Notes: generated from the sequence alone by a model not told the origin. DNA of 6,842 nt from Thermoguttaceae bacterium (GCA_028695865.1 JAQVID010000171.1:1-6842); one strand, 5' to 3'; numbered from the stretch's first letter, positions 1 through 5,956 are shown. A program made the numbers and translations.

Positions 1-795
1 GTCAAGATTTTCATAAAACTCCTTCGGCTCGCCATTGGGAAGACCGTGAGCGTTAATATCCATCGCAATCATGGTCGCCCCGGCACCAACAGGTTTGCCC
101 GCACTGTGAACTCCGGCTCCATGAAAGGAAATTCGGGCAGGAAGCGATTTGGCCTTGGCATTCTTCGGCTTGCACAAATACCCGGAAACGGGCTTGCCCA
201 CGCAATCGACTTTTACATCCCAGCAAAGGACTTTATCGTTACCCGAAGGAACCGGAACCATATCGGCCCGCATGGGAACCTTGGCAAGTTTGGCTTTTTG
301 ACGTGCCCAAAACGCGTCGAAATCTTTCGGCTCCGGCCAACTTTTGAGCTTTTCAACTTCGGCTCCCGCGCCGCCGTCAAAACAGACCAAACCGTCTTTA
401 CCGCGATAACGATATACCGGACTGGCAAACGTCTTGCCAGTCTTGTCCCGGGCAATCACACGAATCCGAACAAAACCGGGGCAATCAATCGATGTCGTAA
501 TCGTCAGCGGTTCGGTCGCGGAAGAGACGGCTTTACCCGATTCTTTTTTGCCGTCTTCGCCTTCACGAGTCCAATCCAGACGAATGCCACCGACTTGCTT
601 GTCTTTATCGAGAAGCTTGATCGAAAAGATCATTTTTTCGCCAACTTTATACGACAGAGCGTCTTTGTCCGACTCGCCGTAGAATGAATAGACATGTTCC
701 GGAGTCGCCTTGTCTGCGGCTGCGGTTACACGACAAGCAAAACAAAAGACACAAAACAAAACAGCCCAGGAAGAAAACATAAATCTTGTCCGCAT
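1..795 (-). CDS. Secreted acetylxylan esterase-like (AXE1/CE7 family) protein, 3' end outside window
   Basis: An open frame reads without a stop from ATG at 795 to the window edge (265 codons). The start has a GGAGG Shine-Dalgarno 7 bases upstream. Residues 1-26 look like a Sec signal peptide: basic MRTR, a hydrophobic core, and a V-T-A cleavage site followed by AADK. Residues ~30-132 look like a beta-sandwich domain (alternating strands, for example EKMIFSIKLLDKD and GFVRIRVIARDKTGK), as is common in front of such esterases. From ~151 the AXE1 signature begins: SWPEPKDFDAFWARQKAKL (152-170), then GYLCKPKNAKAKSLPARISFHGAG and DINAHGLPNGEPKEFY (246-261). The nucleophile Ser (GxSxGG) and the rest of the triad would lie beyond the left edge and cannot be checked. 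The family removes acetyl groups from xylan or xylo-oligosaccharides, or deacetylates cephalosporin C, so a periplasmic or secreted role in polysaccharide deacetylation is the likely job. The substrate is inferred only. Confidence 0.75.
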   Translation of the reverse strand, partial: MRTRFMFSSWAVLFCVFCFACRVTAAADKATPEHVYSFYGESDKDALSYKVGEKMIFSIKLLDKDKQVGGIRLDWTREGEDGKKESGKAVSSATEPLTITTSIDCPGFVRIRVIARDKTGKTFASPVYRYRGKDGLVCFDGGAGAEVEKLKSWPEPKDFDAFWARQKAKLAKVPMRADMVPVPSGNDKVLCWDVKVDCVGKPVSGYLCKPKNAKAKSLPARISFHGAGVHSAGKPVGAGATMIAMDINAHGLPNGEPKEFYENLD

Positions 796-821
796 GGCGA
801 TACCTCCGATAACTGAAACAA

Positions 822-863
822 AGGGAAACAAAAATGTCCCGAACTCTCAGCAGCTTCGGGACA
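822..863 (-). terminator. Rho-independent terminator of purH
   Basis: On the minus strand TGTCCCGAA (863-855) pairs perfectly with TTCGGGACA (843-835). This gives a 9-bp stem with an 11-base loop, followed at once by TTTTTGTTT and further T-rich sequence down to about 822. It begins 17 bases after the purH stop codon and is oriented to end purH transcription. It also lies only ~30 bases before the esterase start at 795. Confidence 0.85.
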
Positions 864-880
864 ACAGAAATATTTTGGAA

Positions 881-2443
881 TCAATGCTTGAAATGCCGAC
901 GGCCGGTAAAGACCATGGCAATACCAAGTTTATTACACGCTTCGATGACCGCTTCATCGTTTCGCGAACCACCGGGCTGAATGACGGCCGTTACGCCCCG
1001 GGCAGCCTCAATTCCGTCCGGGAACGGGAAGAACGCGTCTGAAGCCAAAACGGCGCCTTCGATGCGGTCGCCCGCTTTCTTTACTGATATTTCGACGGAA
1101 TCAACTCGACTCATCTGACCGGCTCCGGTCCCCAAAAGCATACTGTCTTTGCAGATCACAATCGCGTTCGACTTGACATGTCGAACCACTTGCCACGCAA
1201 AACGAAGGTCTTTCAGCTGCTCTTCGGCAGGAGCTTTGTCGGTAACAACCCGCCATTGCTCTTCCGGATCGGCAAGCGTATCGGCTTCCTGAAGCAGGGC
1301 ACCACCTTGAAGAATACGAACGCTCCAGCGGTCTGGATTACAATCCAGTGAACCACATTCCAGAAGTCGGACATTGGCGTGCCATTTCGGTTTGGTCGTG
1401 AGAAGCTCAACTGCTTTCGGATCAAAGGTCGGAGCGACAATTGCTTCAACGAACAAGCCGGGAGTGCATAAATATTCGGCGCATTGGGCATCGACTTCAC
1501 GATTGAACCCCAGTACGCTTCCGAAGGCACTCAGAGGATCGCCCGCCATCGCTTTTTGAACGGCAACGGCTATGGAGTCGTCTGAAGCGGCACCGCACGG
1601 ATTGTTATGCTTGAGTACGGCAACCGTCGGAGCTTTAAACGAGCGGACAAACGCAAGCGCCGCGTCCAGATCGAGAATATTATTATAAGAAAGGTCTTTA
1701 CCGTTAAGCTGCCGGGCCGCGACAACGCTCGCCGAAGGAGAGAGTTTGTCTTTGTACAGCGCGGCCTGCTGGTGCGGATTTTCGCCGTATCGCAAAACGG
1801 TCGAACGCTTCATCGACAAAGACAAGGTGGTCGGGAACGGCTCTTCATCTTGACGACCGGAGAAAAATCGCGAAATCGCCGTATCGTACGCCGCTGTATG
1901 CGTGAACGCGTCCTTGGCAAGACTCCGCCGAAGCTGAAGCGTCGTCGAACCCGTCGACTGAATTTGTTCCAGAACGATCGGATACTGCTCGCTGTTCGTT
2001 ACAATGGCACACCACTGATGATTCTTGGCCGCCGCCCGAACCATCGTCGGACCGCCAATATCAATATTCTCGATGGCTTCTTCGTCCGTCACGTTTTCTC
2101 GCGCTACCGTCGCTTCAAAAGGATAAAGATTCACGACAACCAGCTCAAACGGGACGATACCGTGTTCCTGAGCGCTCTTCATATCGTCTTCGCTATCGCG
2201 ACGGCAAAGGATACCTCCGTGCACCAGTGGATGCAACGTCTTGAGTCGCCCACCCATCATTTCCGGAAATCCTGTGTATTCCGTAATATCTTTGACCGGA
2301 ATTCCATTGGTTTCCAGATGACGACGTGTACCACCTGTACTGAAAATTTCCACACCCGCCGCGACGAGTCCCCGGGCAAACTCTTCCAACCCAAACTTGT
2401 CACTGACACTGATTAACGCTCTTTTGATCTGCGGAGAGTCCAT
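881..2443 (-). CDS. purH: Bifunctional AICAR formyltransferase / IMP cyclohydrolase (PurH)
   Basis: This cytosolic enzyme catalyses the last two steps of de novo purine synthesis: formylation of AICAR with 10-formyl-THF, then ring closure to IMP. I start it at ATG 2443 (520 aa) because AAGGA lies 5-6 bases upstream; an in-frame TTG at 2479 would add 12 unsupported residues. The N-terminal MGS-like cyclohydrolase domain shows SVSDK (12-16), STGGT (35-39), PEMMGGRLKTLHP (60-72), NLYPF (105-109) and NIDIGGPTMVRAAAKN (126-141). The transformylase part shows LRYGENPHQ (217-225), GKDLSYNNILD (248-258), the catalytic Lys-His in KHNNPCG (278-284), DPLSAFG (302-308), GAGQ (440-443), SDAFFPF (468-474), QPGGS (489-493) and the family's usual C-terminus FTGRRHFKH. 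Length matches E. coli PurH (529 aa). It is complete with no missing key residue seen. It stands alone rather than in a pur operon. Confidence 0.97.
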   Translation of the reverse strand: MDSPQIKRALISVSDKFGLEEFARGLVAAGVEIFSTGGTRRHLETNGIPVKDITEYTGFPEMMGGRLKTLHPLVHGGILCRRDSEDDMKSAQEHGIVPFELVVVNLYPFEATVARENVTDEEAIENIDIGGPTMVRAAAKNHQWCAIVTNSEQYPIVLEQIQSTGSTTLQLRRSLAKDAFTHTAAYDTAISRFFSGRQDEEPFPTTLSLSMKRSTVLRYGENPHQQAALYKDKLSPSASVVAARQLNGKDLSYNNILDLDAALAFVRSFKAPTVAVLKHNNPCGAASDDSIAVAVQKAMAGDPLSAFGSVLGFNREVDAQCAEYLCTPGLFVEAIVAPTFDPKAVELLTTKPKWHANVRLLECGSLDCNPDRWSVRILQGGALLQEADTLADPEEQWRVVTDKAPAEEQLKDLRFAWQVVRHVKSNAIVICKDSMLLGTGAGQMSRVDSVEISVKKAGDRIEGAVLASDAFFPFPDGIEAARGVTAVIQPGGSRNDEAVIEACNKLGIAMVFTGRRHFKH

Positions 2444-2841
2444 TCGATTCCTTTCCTGAATCTGTTGGAGTAAAGACAAAACGGCCGACGCAAAGCGACG
2501 GTAAACATTACTTACTATATATTATTGTCCGAAACGACACTCCAAGGTCAAGCCCCCCACACCGGAAAATCGGAAAACAGTAACATGAACGTGTCCTTAT
2601 TGTGAAACTGGGTAATTTAACCCTCGGCAAAGAGACATAATTTTTAGAAAAATCTCGTTTGGGACGTGTTCTCCGCTTTCAAATCGCCTTTCAAAGCACT
2701 TCTTGTCGTGAAAAGCAATAAAAGCCGCTTTACGCCCGTATCATCGCCCCTCTGAAACACTCCCACAATATCCCCCAAAGACCTTATATTACCCTGTATG
2801 CATCGTGGGAACAATGCAAATGTACCCGCGTTCATCCCTGC
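2444..2841. other. Intergenic region between purH start and glycosyltransferase stop
   Basis: This 398-base gap lies between two minus-strand genes. The purH-proximal part holds an AT-rich promoter-like segment (2516-2551). The rest has no RNA gene, no strong terminator and no recognisable coding region. A 63-codon minus-strand frame (2835-2644) starts 6 bases after the glycosyltransferase stop, but it has no convincing Shine-Dalgarno spacing and no family resemblance. A short GGGT/ACCC inverted repeat around 2610-2624 is too weak to call. No clear terminator for the glycosyltransferase was found. Confidence 0.5.
2516..2551 (-). promoter_or_regulatory. Candidate sigma-70 promoter for purH
   Basis: On the minus strand TTGACC (2551-2546) could be the -35 box. 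It is followed by a run of AT (AATAATATATA, 2526-2516) that supplies possible -10 boxes. The best hexamer, AATAAT, lies 19 bases away, longer than the ideal 17, and shifted alternatives exist. Location about 75 bases before the purH ATG is sensible. I see no PUR-box or riboswitch-like fold. Confidence 0.35.
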
Positions 2842-2851
2842 TCATCCCTGC
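2832..2851. repeat. Perfect 10-bp tandem duplication across the glycosyltransferase stop codon
   Basis: TCATCCCTGC occurs twice head to tail (2832-2841 and 2842-2851), followed by a partial third TCA. On the minus strand this duplicates GCAGGGATGA, including the TGA stop of the glycosyltransferase. It looks like a small slippage event and leaves the protein end unchanged up to its last three residues (E-Q-G). Confidence 0.8.
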
Positions 2852-4236
2852 TCACAAACACATTTGGCTTTGCCAAACCGATCGACAAGTTGTACAATCG
2901 CCCAAGCCGCCAAGACAATGAGCACAAGCAAGGCCGGCGTGCGATATCGAAGCGAACTGACAAATATAACGTGCAAAAACGTTAAATAAAACGCGGGAAA
3001 AAGAAGAACAAACCAGACAAGCGCCGGCTTGCCCCGTAAAAACAGACCAATTACAGCAAAAAAAAGAATCGGCGTGTAAGACAAAAATATAATCAGTTGT
3101 ACCGGTCGCGACGAAAAAGAAGGTTCGTTTGGAACAACGTTCCAGAGTCGCAAAAACTTCACTCCCGCAAGCTCAAGAACTTCCTTCGGATGATTCCAAC
3201 TCCAGTCGAGTGAAGCATTTTTGAGTCGTTGATCCAGACGAACTTCGAAATGTTCGGTTTCCATGCCAGGGAACGGATTCCTCTGCTCCTCTTCGCGAAA
3301 ATGATCAACGAACGACATATTGCTTGACCCATCCGCTACAGGACTTAAACCATCGTAAAGGGAAGCGCCAAGCTGGAGCGTCGTCGGCACAAAACGACCT
3401 GTTACGCAAGCGTTGCGAATCCACCACGGCGACATAACGACACAAAACACAACGAACGAACTCAAGACCAACTTCCAAAAATCCCGGTTAAGTACTGCGC
3501 CAAAAAAAGAACAATGTGCCCTGAAAAAAGCCAACCCCGCCCCAACAACAAAATAAAACATGGGGATAAAATAGAGCCAACTCGGTCGAAAATAGACGCT
3601 GATCGCCCACACGAACCCAAGTATCGCTCCCGACTTCCAGCACACGAATCTTGCGACACCGTCTTGCGCGCCGCCCGATTGTACTCCTTTATTTTTGAAA
3701 AAATAATTAACAATCGGCACAAAAAGAATGAGCTGGACCAGCAGGGCAACCGAAAAAGCCGATTCCGACAGAATCGAAACACTTTGAAGAATTCCGCATG
3801 GTTCAATCGCCGCAACGCAACCGGCCAGAAAAGCAACGCGTCGATCTCGAAAAATCAAAAAGGCAAGCAGCCCCAAAAGAGCGACGCAACTTGTTCCCAA
3901 TACGCTATTGACGATTCGAGCAGGGAACGTTGGCGGACTCGGGCCATACACCCAAAACCAAGGAGCCAACAGCAGCGGATAACCAGGCATGCGAAAAACG
4001 GTCCAATGCCGTTTGGCATCGAACTCGTAATCGTGTCCAAACGCGATGGCCCGGCCTAATTTCCAATAAGAGTCACTGTCGCCAAAGAAAAAAGGACCAT
4101 CAATCACCTGATCGGCAACGGCAGCTTGCGTATTATTTTGTGCTTTGGCCGGGATAAAACGATTTTCCCAATACCAAGCGGCCCCAAACCGGAGTGCAAA
4201 GGCAAATAACAGCAGAACGATCCAGCAGTATTTCAT
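2842..4236 (-). CDS. Integral membrane glycosyltransferase, GT39/PMT (ArnT-like, GT-C fold)
   Basis: Such enzymes sit in the cytoplasmic membrane and transfer a sugar from a polyprenyl-phosphate donor to a lipid, glycan or protein on the outer face. I start at ATG 4236 (464 aa), with GGAGGG 5 bases upstream; an in-frame GTG at 4266 is less likely. A hydrophobic N-terminal helix (about 4-20) is followed by a large loop containing acidic GDSDSYW (52-58), the probable catalytic Asp region of GT-C enzymes, and the family-typical FRMPGYPLLLAP (81-92). Further membrane spans lie at roughly 110-129, 133-148, 160-180, 202-240, 257-272, 380-400, 405-423 and 434-452. PWWIRNACVTGRFVP (270-284) and SSLRYRTP (427-434) match the PW-IRN and RYR-P motifs common in this family. 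Donor, acceptor and pathway cannot be told from sequence. It follows the Fe-S carrier gene by 86 bases and may share its transcript. Confidence 0.75.
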   Translation of the reverse strand: MKYCWIVLLLFAFALRFGAAWYWENRFIPAKAQNNTQAAVADQVIDGPFFFGDSDSYWKLGRAIAFGHDYEFDAKRHWTVFRMPGYPLLLAPWFWVYGPSPPTFPARIVNSVLGTSCVALLGLLAFLIFRDRRVAFLAGCVAAIEPCGILQSVSILSESAFSVALLVQLILFVPIVNYFFKNKGVQSGGAQDGVARFVCWKSGAILGFVWAISVYFRPSWLYFIPMFYFVVGAGLAFFRAHCSFFGAVLNRDFWKLVLSSFVVFCVVMSPWWIRNACVTGRFVPTTLQLGASLYDGLSPVADGSSNMSFVDHFREEEQRNPFPGMETEHFEVRLDQRLKNASLDWSWNHPKEVLELAGVKFLRLWNVVPNEPSFSSRPVQLIIFLSYTPILFFAVIGLFLRGKPALVWFVLLFPAFYLTFLHVIFVSSLRYRTPALLVLIVLAAWAIVQLVDRFGKAKCVCEQG

Positions 4237-4322
4237 GTTCGCCCTCCGATTTCGGATTTGCAACACAATCGCAAATTATCTTTGCAACAGCACTTACAAC
4301 CAATGGACTACTTGCGTCGCAA

Positions 4323-4655
4323 TCAGTGCCCCCCGCAGCCCGGACACCCCATTCCGGCCGGAAAATTCGGATTGTCAATAGAAAAACCTTTTGAGGTTGG
4401 CGTATCGACAAAATCGATTTCCGTTCCATCGAGGAAAAGATCATATTCTTTTCTGGTAATAAGATCGACCCCATTGTAATCATAACGGGCATCGACGAGT
4501 GGATCGTACTGCGTATCAAATCCCAACGAGTAATGCATACCACTGCACCCTCCGCCGACGATCACTATTCGCAAATGTTGCTCATCTTCCAAGCCTTGGG
4601 CACTAATAACGTTTTTTACTTCTGCAACAGCGGCGGGAGTCAAATTAATCGACAT
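4323..4655 (-). CDS. A-type iron-sulfur carrier protein (IscA/ErpA/HesB family)
   Basis: The family receives or stores Fe-S clusters or iron in the cytosol and passes them to client apoproteins. I choose ATG 4655 (110 aa), which has AAGGA 6 bases upstream and yields the typical start MSINLTPAAVAEVKNVI. The in-frame GTG at 4688 and ATG at 4661 are poorer. The core is canonical: LRIVIVGGGCSGMHYSLGF gives Cys37, and TSKGFSIDNPNF precedes the C-terminus. Known members carry three ligand Cys as C...CxC. Here the tail is MGCPGCGGH, placing Cys104 and Cys107 in a CxxC with two residues between them and ending in His. No iscS/iscU/suf genes are visible, so it is a stand-alone carrier here. ErpA, IscA or a NfuA-like helper role cannot be separated on this evidence. 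It is probably first in a unit with the downstream glycosyltransferase. Confidence 0.9.
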   Translation of the reverse strand: MSINLTPAAVAEVKNVISAQGLEDEQHLRIVIVGGGCSGMHYSLGFDTQYDPLVDARYDYNGVDLITRKEYDLFLDGTEIDFVDTPTSKGFSIDNPNFPAGMGCPGCGGH

Positions 4656-4688
4656 GTTCATTCCTTTTTGGTTTTCGGCATCAATCAC

Positions 4689-4782
4689 ATTTCAGTTCAC
4701 GCGACTCATGGAAGTCGCCATGTCGCCCGCGCCATACTACCCGAACAGTGTTTCAATTCACGAAACGCACCAGATGGGCGAC
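4689..4782 (-). CRISPR. Possible relic two-repeat CRISPR array (type I-C-like repeat ends)
   Basis: On the minus strand 4782-4750 (33 bases) begins GTCGCCC and ends CGTGAATTGAAAC. Typical type I-C repeats (32 bases, from memory) begin GTCGCCC and end CGTGGATTGAAAC, so both ends match with one difference. A second element ends CGTGAACTGAAAT at 4689, 61 bases further on; it matches the first at 11 of 13 bases. Just before its 3' tail is a perfect GCGACT/AGTCGC hairpin (4701-4706 with 4713-4718, 6-base loop), where the hairpin of an I-C repeat would sit. The implied spacer is about 28 bases. Against it: the middle of the first element is only weakly palindromic, and only the 3' ends of the two elements resemble each other. 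It may instead be an operator for the Fe-S gene or chance. Confidence 0.35.
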
Positions 4783-4817
4783 AACGGGACGGCACAAAGA
4801 CAAACTCTTTCTTTTTT

Positions 4818-4845
4818 ATTTTACGCATAAGGTAAAAAAAAGCAA
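4818..4845 (-). promoter_or_regulatory. Candidate promoter for the Fe-S carrier gene (or leader of the relic array)
   Basis: The minus strand shows TTGCTT (4845-4840), a 16-base spacer and TAAAAT (4823-4818), the latter one base from the -10 consensus. Initiation near 4811 would give a ~155-base untranslated leader before the Fe-S carrier ATG, running through both CRISPR-repeat-like elements. Only the -10 box is strong. Confidence 0.3.
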
Positions 4846-5030
4846 CTGGGGCAACCACGGCAATATATTCTGCCGCAACTTAAAAAACTGCGATCCCCTT
4901 AAAAATTCTCCCTTAAGTCCCCTTCAATTTGAAACTCTTAAGAAATTTTACTACCGCCACCACAATTTTCGGTGATTCACTCTCCGTTTACCTTCAAAAC
5001 AAGGGATTCAGACCGCACAACACGAAAAAT

Positions 5031-5147
5031 CACGTAATACCGTCATATTACAATGAGCAACTTCATCAAGGGCTCAATGATAGAACGCCGCAAGACGTCG
5101 AAGAAGAATTTTCCAAAAAATGTTATGTACAATCGAAATTTCGTTGA
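5031..5147 (+). pseudogene. C-terminal remnant of an IS transposase (rve integrase domain)
   Basis: The plus-strand frame reads HVIPSYYNEQLHQGLNDR followed by TPQDVEEEF and ends at TGA 5145-5147. The pattern YYNE..-H-QGL-(N)-RTP is the familiar end of DDE integrase-type transposases (IS3, IS481 and related families). Only about 30 recognisable residues remain; the frame upstream (from about 4929) shows no DDE motifs and no similarity I can name, so the body of the gene has been deleted. No terminal inverted repeat or target duplication could be identified. The exact IS family is not decidable from this tail. The stop codon lies inside the -35 box of the cas promoter, so the insertion's right edge and the cas operon are directly joined. 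Confidence 0.65.
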
Positions 5148-5172
5148 CACGCATGACTGTTTTCAGTAAAAT
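5144..5172 (+). promoter_or_regulatory. Strong sigma-70 type promoter of the cas operon
   Basis: A perfect -35 box TTGACA (5144-5149) and a near-perfect -10 box TAAAAT (5167-5172) are separated by exactly 17 bases. Transcription would begin around 5179, giving a leader of roughly 105 bases before cas5c. The -35 box overlaps the stop codon of the transposase remnant. Confidence 0.75.
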
Positions 5173-5194
5173 GAAATTGTTCGGTGAAGCGAAA

Positions 5195-5245
5195 GACAGG
5201 CTCTGCTCTTAAGTAAATTGCCAAGACGCCAACTGTCCGTTTTTT
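5195..5245 (+). promoter_or_regulatory. Weak hairpin plus T-run in the cas leader, possible attenuator
   Basis: GACAG (5195-5199) can pair with CTGTC (5233-5237), with an additional G-C step inside, and is followed by CCG and six T (5240-5245). The stem is short and the loop long (33 bases), so it would be a poor terminator as it stands. It is recorded because it lies between promoter and first gene and carries the T-run expected of an attenuator. Confidence 0.2.
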
Positions 5246-5274
5246 CAAGGGCACATCAAACTAAAAAAGTGAAT

Positions 5275-5279
5275 GGAGA
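5275..5279 (+). promoter_or_regulatory. Ribosome binding site that fixes the cas5c start
   Basis: GGAGA lies 6 bases before ATG 5285. An upstream in-frame ATG at 5273 has no Shine-Dalgarno, and its own G is part of this site, so 5285 is the better start. Confidence 0.7.
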
Positions 5280-5284
5280 CAAGT

Positions 5285-5956
5285 ATGATAAAGCAAGCAT
5301 ACCCCATTGAAATGGAAATTGCTGGAAATACGGCGATGTGGACTCGTCCGGATACTGGCGATTGTCCTGTCAGTTATCCTGTGCCTACCTATTCGGCAGT
5401 CAAGGCCATCTTCAAGTCTATACTATGGGGGCCGGACATTGAAATTATCCCATCGCGTGTTGCATTATGTAGCCCCATTCAGTACCATTCTTATTGTACG
5501 AATTATGGTGGCCCTCTACGAAGTAATGTGGCACAGAAACAAGGGAACAGCTATCAGCTTTACGCAACAGTGTTGATTGACGTCTGTTACAAACTGTATG
5601 CTGAAGTTGTGCCGAATCACGACAAGGGGAACCTTCCTCAAAAAGCGAAAGACTGGGACAATCGGACGACATCCCCCGGCCACGCTTATCAATGCATCTT
5701 TAAACGTCGTTTGAAACGCGGACAGGCGTTTTCGATTCCAGCTCTCGGCTGGCGAGAGTTTACCCCTTCATATTTTGGAGAGCTACGTGAAACCACAAGT
5801 GTGTTGTCCGACTTGCCGCAGGTTGTTATTCCGTCCATGTTAAGACAGGTATTTTCGGAAGGGTATTGCTCAACGGTTTCATACCTGTACGATACAGATA
5901 TGGCCATCATAAACGGAACACTTGAATATCCGAAGCGAGGAATATGTCATGCTTAA
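5285..5956 (+). CDS. cas5c: Type I-C CRISPR-associated protein Cas5c (Cas5d)
   Basis: In type I-C systems this RAMP protein both cuts pre-crRNA within the repeat and caps the crRNA 5' handle inside Cascade with Cas7 and Cas8c. The 223-aa product has the usual family length. Diagnostic stretches are YPIEMEIAGNTAMWTRPDTG (6-25), SYPVPTYSAVKAIFKSILW (30-48), IFKRRLKRGQAF (138-149) and LGWREF (154-159), equal to the family's RRxxxGQ-F...LGCREF block. Two points are odd. In Bacillus halodurans Cas5d catalysis uses Tyr46, Lys116 and His117. By ungapped alignment of the blocks, Tyr46 falls on Leu47 (this position already varies in the family) and the Lys-His pair falls on Ala134-Tyr135; His133 is nearby. 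The otherwise conserved Cys of LGCREF is Trp. Its stop overlaps the next gene, so the two are translationally coupled. cas3, usually just upstream, is absent here. Confidence 0.9.
   Translation: MIKQAYPIEMEIAGNTAMWTRPDTGDCPVSYPVPTYSAVKAIFKSILWGPDIEIIPSRVALCSPIQYHSYCTNYGGPLRSNVAQKQGNSYQLYATVLIDVCYKLYAEVVPNHDKGNLPQKAKDWDNRTTSPGHAYQCIFKRRLKRGQAFSIPALGWREFTPSYFGELRETTSVLSDLPQVVIPSMLRQVFSEGYCSTVSYLYDTDMAIINGTLEYPKRGICHA

Larger units (their letters stand above)
4656..5284. other. 629-base boundary region between housekeeping genes and the cas operon
   Basis: This divergent intergenic region separates a minus-strand Fe-S carrier gene from plus-strand cas genes. It holds, left to right, two CRISPR-repeat-like elements (4689-4782), an AT-rich promoter-like stretch (4818-4845), a stretch with no identifiable feature (about 4846-5030) containing CTTAAG-type short inverted motifs near 4898-4945, a transposase tail (5031-5147), the cas promoter (5144-5172) and an untranslated leader (about 5179-5284). 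Base composition is visibly more AT-rich than in purH. Short plus-strand frames through 4748-4975 show no family resemblance. Confidence 0.6.

Noticed and set aside
46..687. 213-codon plus-strand frame at the left end
   Set aside because: It is antisense to the AXE1-family esterase, whose reading frame has a signal peptide, a Shine-Dalgarno and recognisable motifs.
1607..2416. 269-codon plus-strand frame opposite purH
   Set aside because: It is fully antisense to unmistakable purH coding sequence, is rich in Arg and shows no family features; it is a codon-bias shadow.
2610..2624. GGGT/ACCC inverted repeat as a terminator for the glycosyltransferase
   Set aside because: The stem is only 4 bp with no following T-run on the minus strand.
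2644..2835. 63-codon minus-strand frame just after the glycosyltransferase
   Set aside because: It has no properly spaced ribosome site and no recognisable domain, and its start arises within the 10-bp duplication. It could be a real small gene but cannot be supported.
3514..4059. 181-codon plus-strand frame opposite the glycosyltransferase
   Set aside because: It is highly charged, of low plausibility, and antisense to a clear membrane protein frame.
4133..4543. 136-codon minus-strand frame spanning the glycosyltransferase/Fe-S carrier gap
   Set aside because: It is out of frame with two well-supported genes and overlaps both; there are no family features.
4748..4975. 75-codon plus-strand frame in the boundary region
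   Set aside because: It has no Shine-Dalgarno and no similarity that I recognise, and it crosses repeat-like and promoter-like elements.
5171..5212. 13-codon leader-peptide frame (ATG AAA TTG ... TCT TAA) before cas5c
   Set aside because: Its ATG overlaps the -10 box, so it lies upstream of the expected transcription start and would not be in the mRNA.
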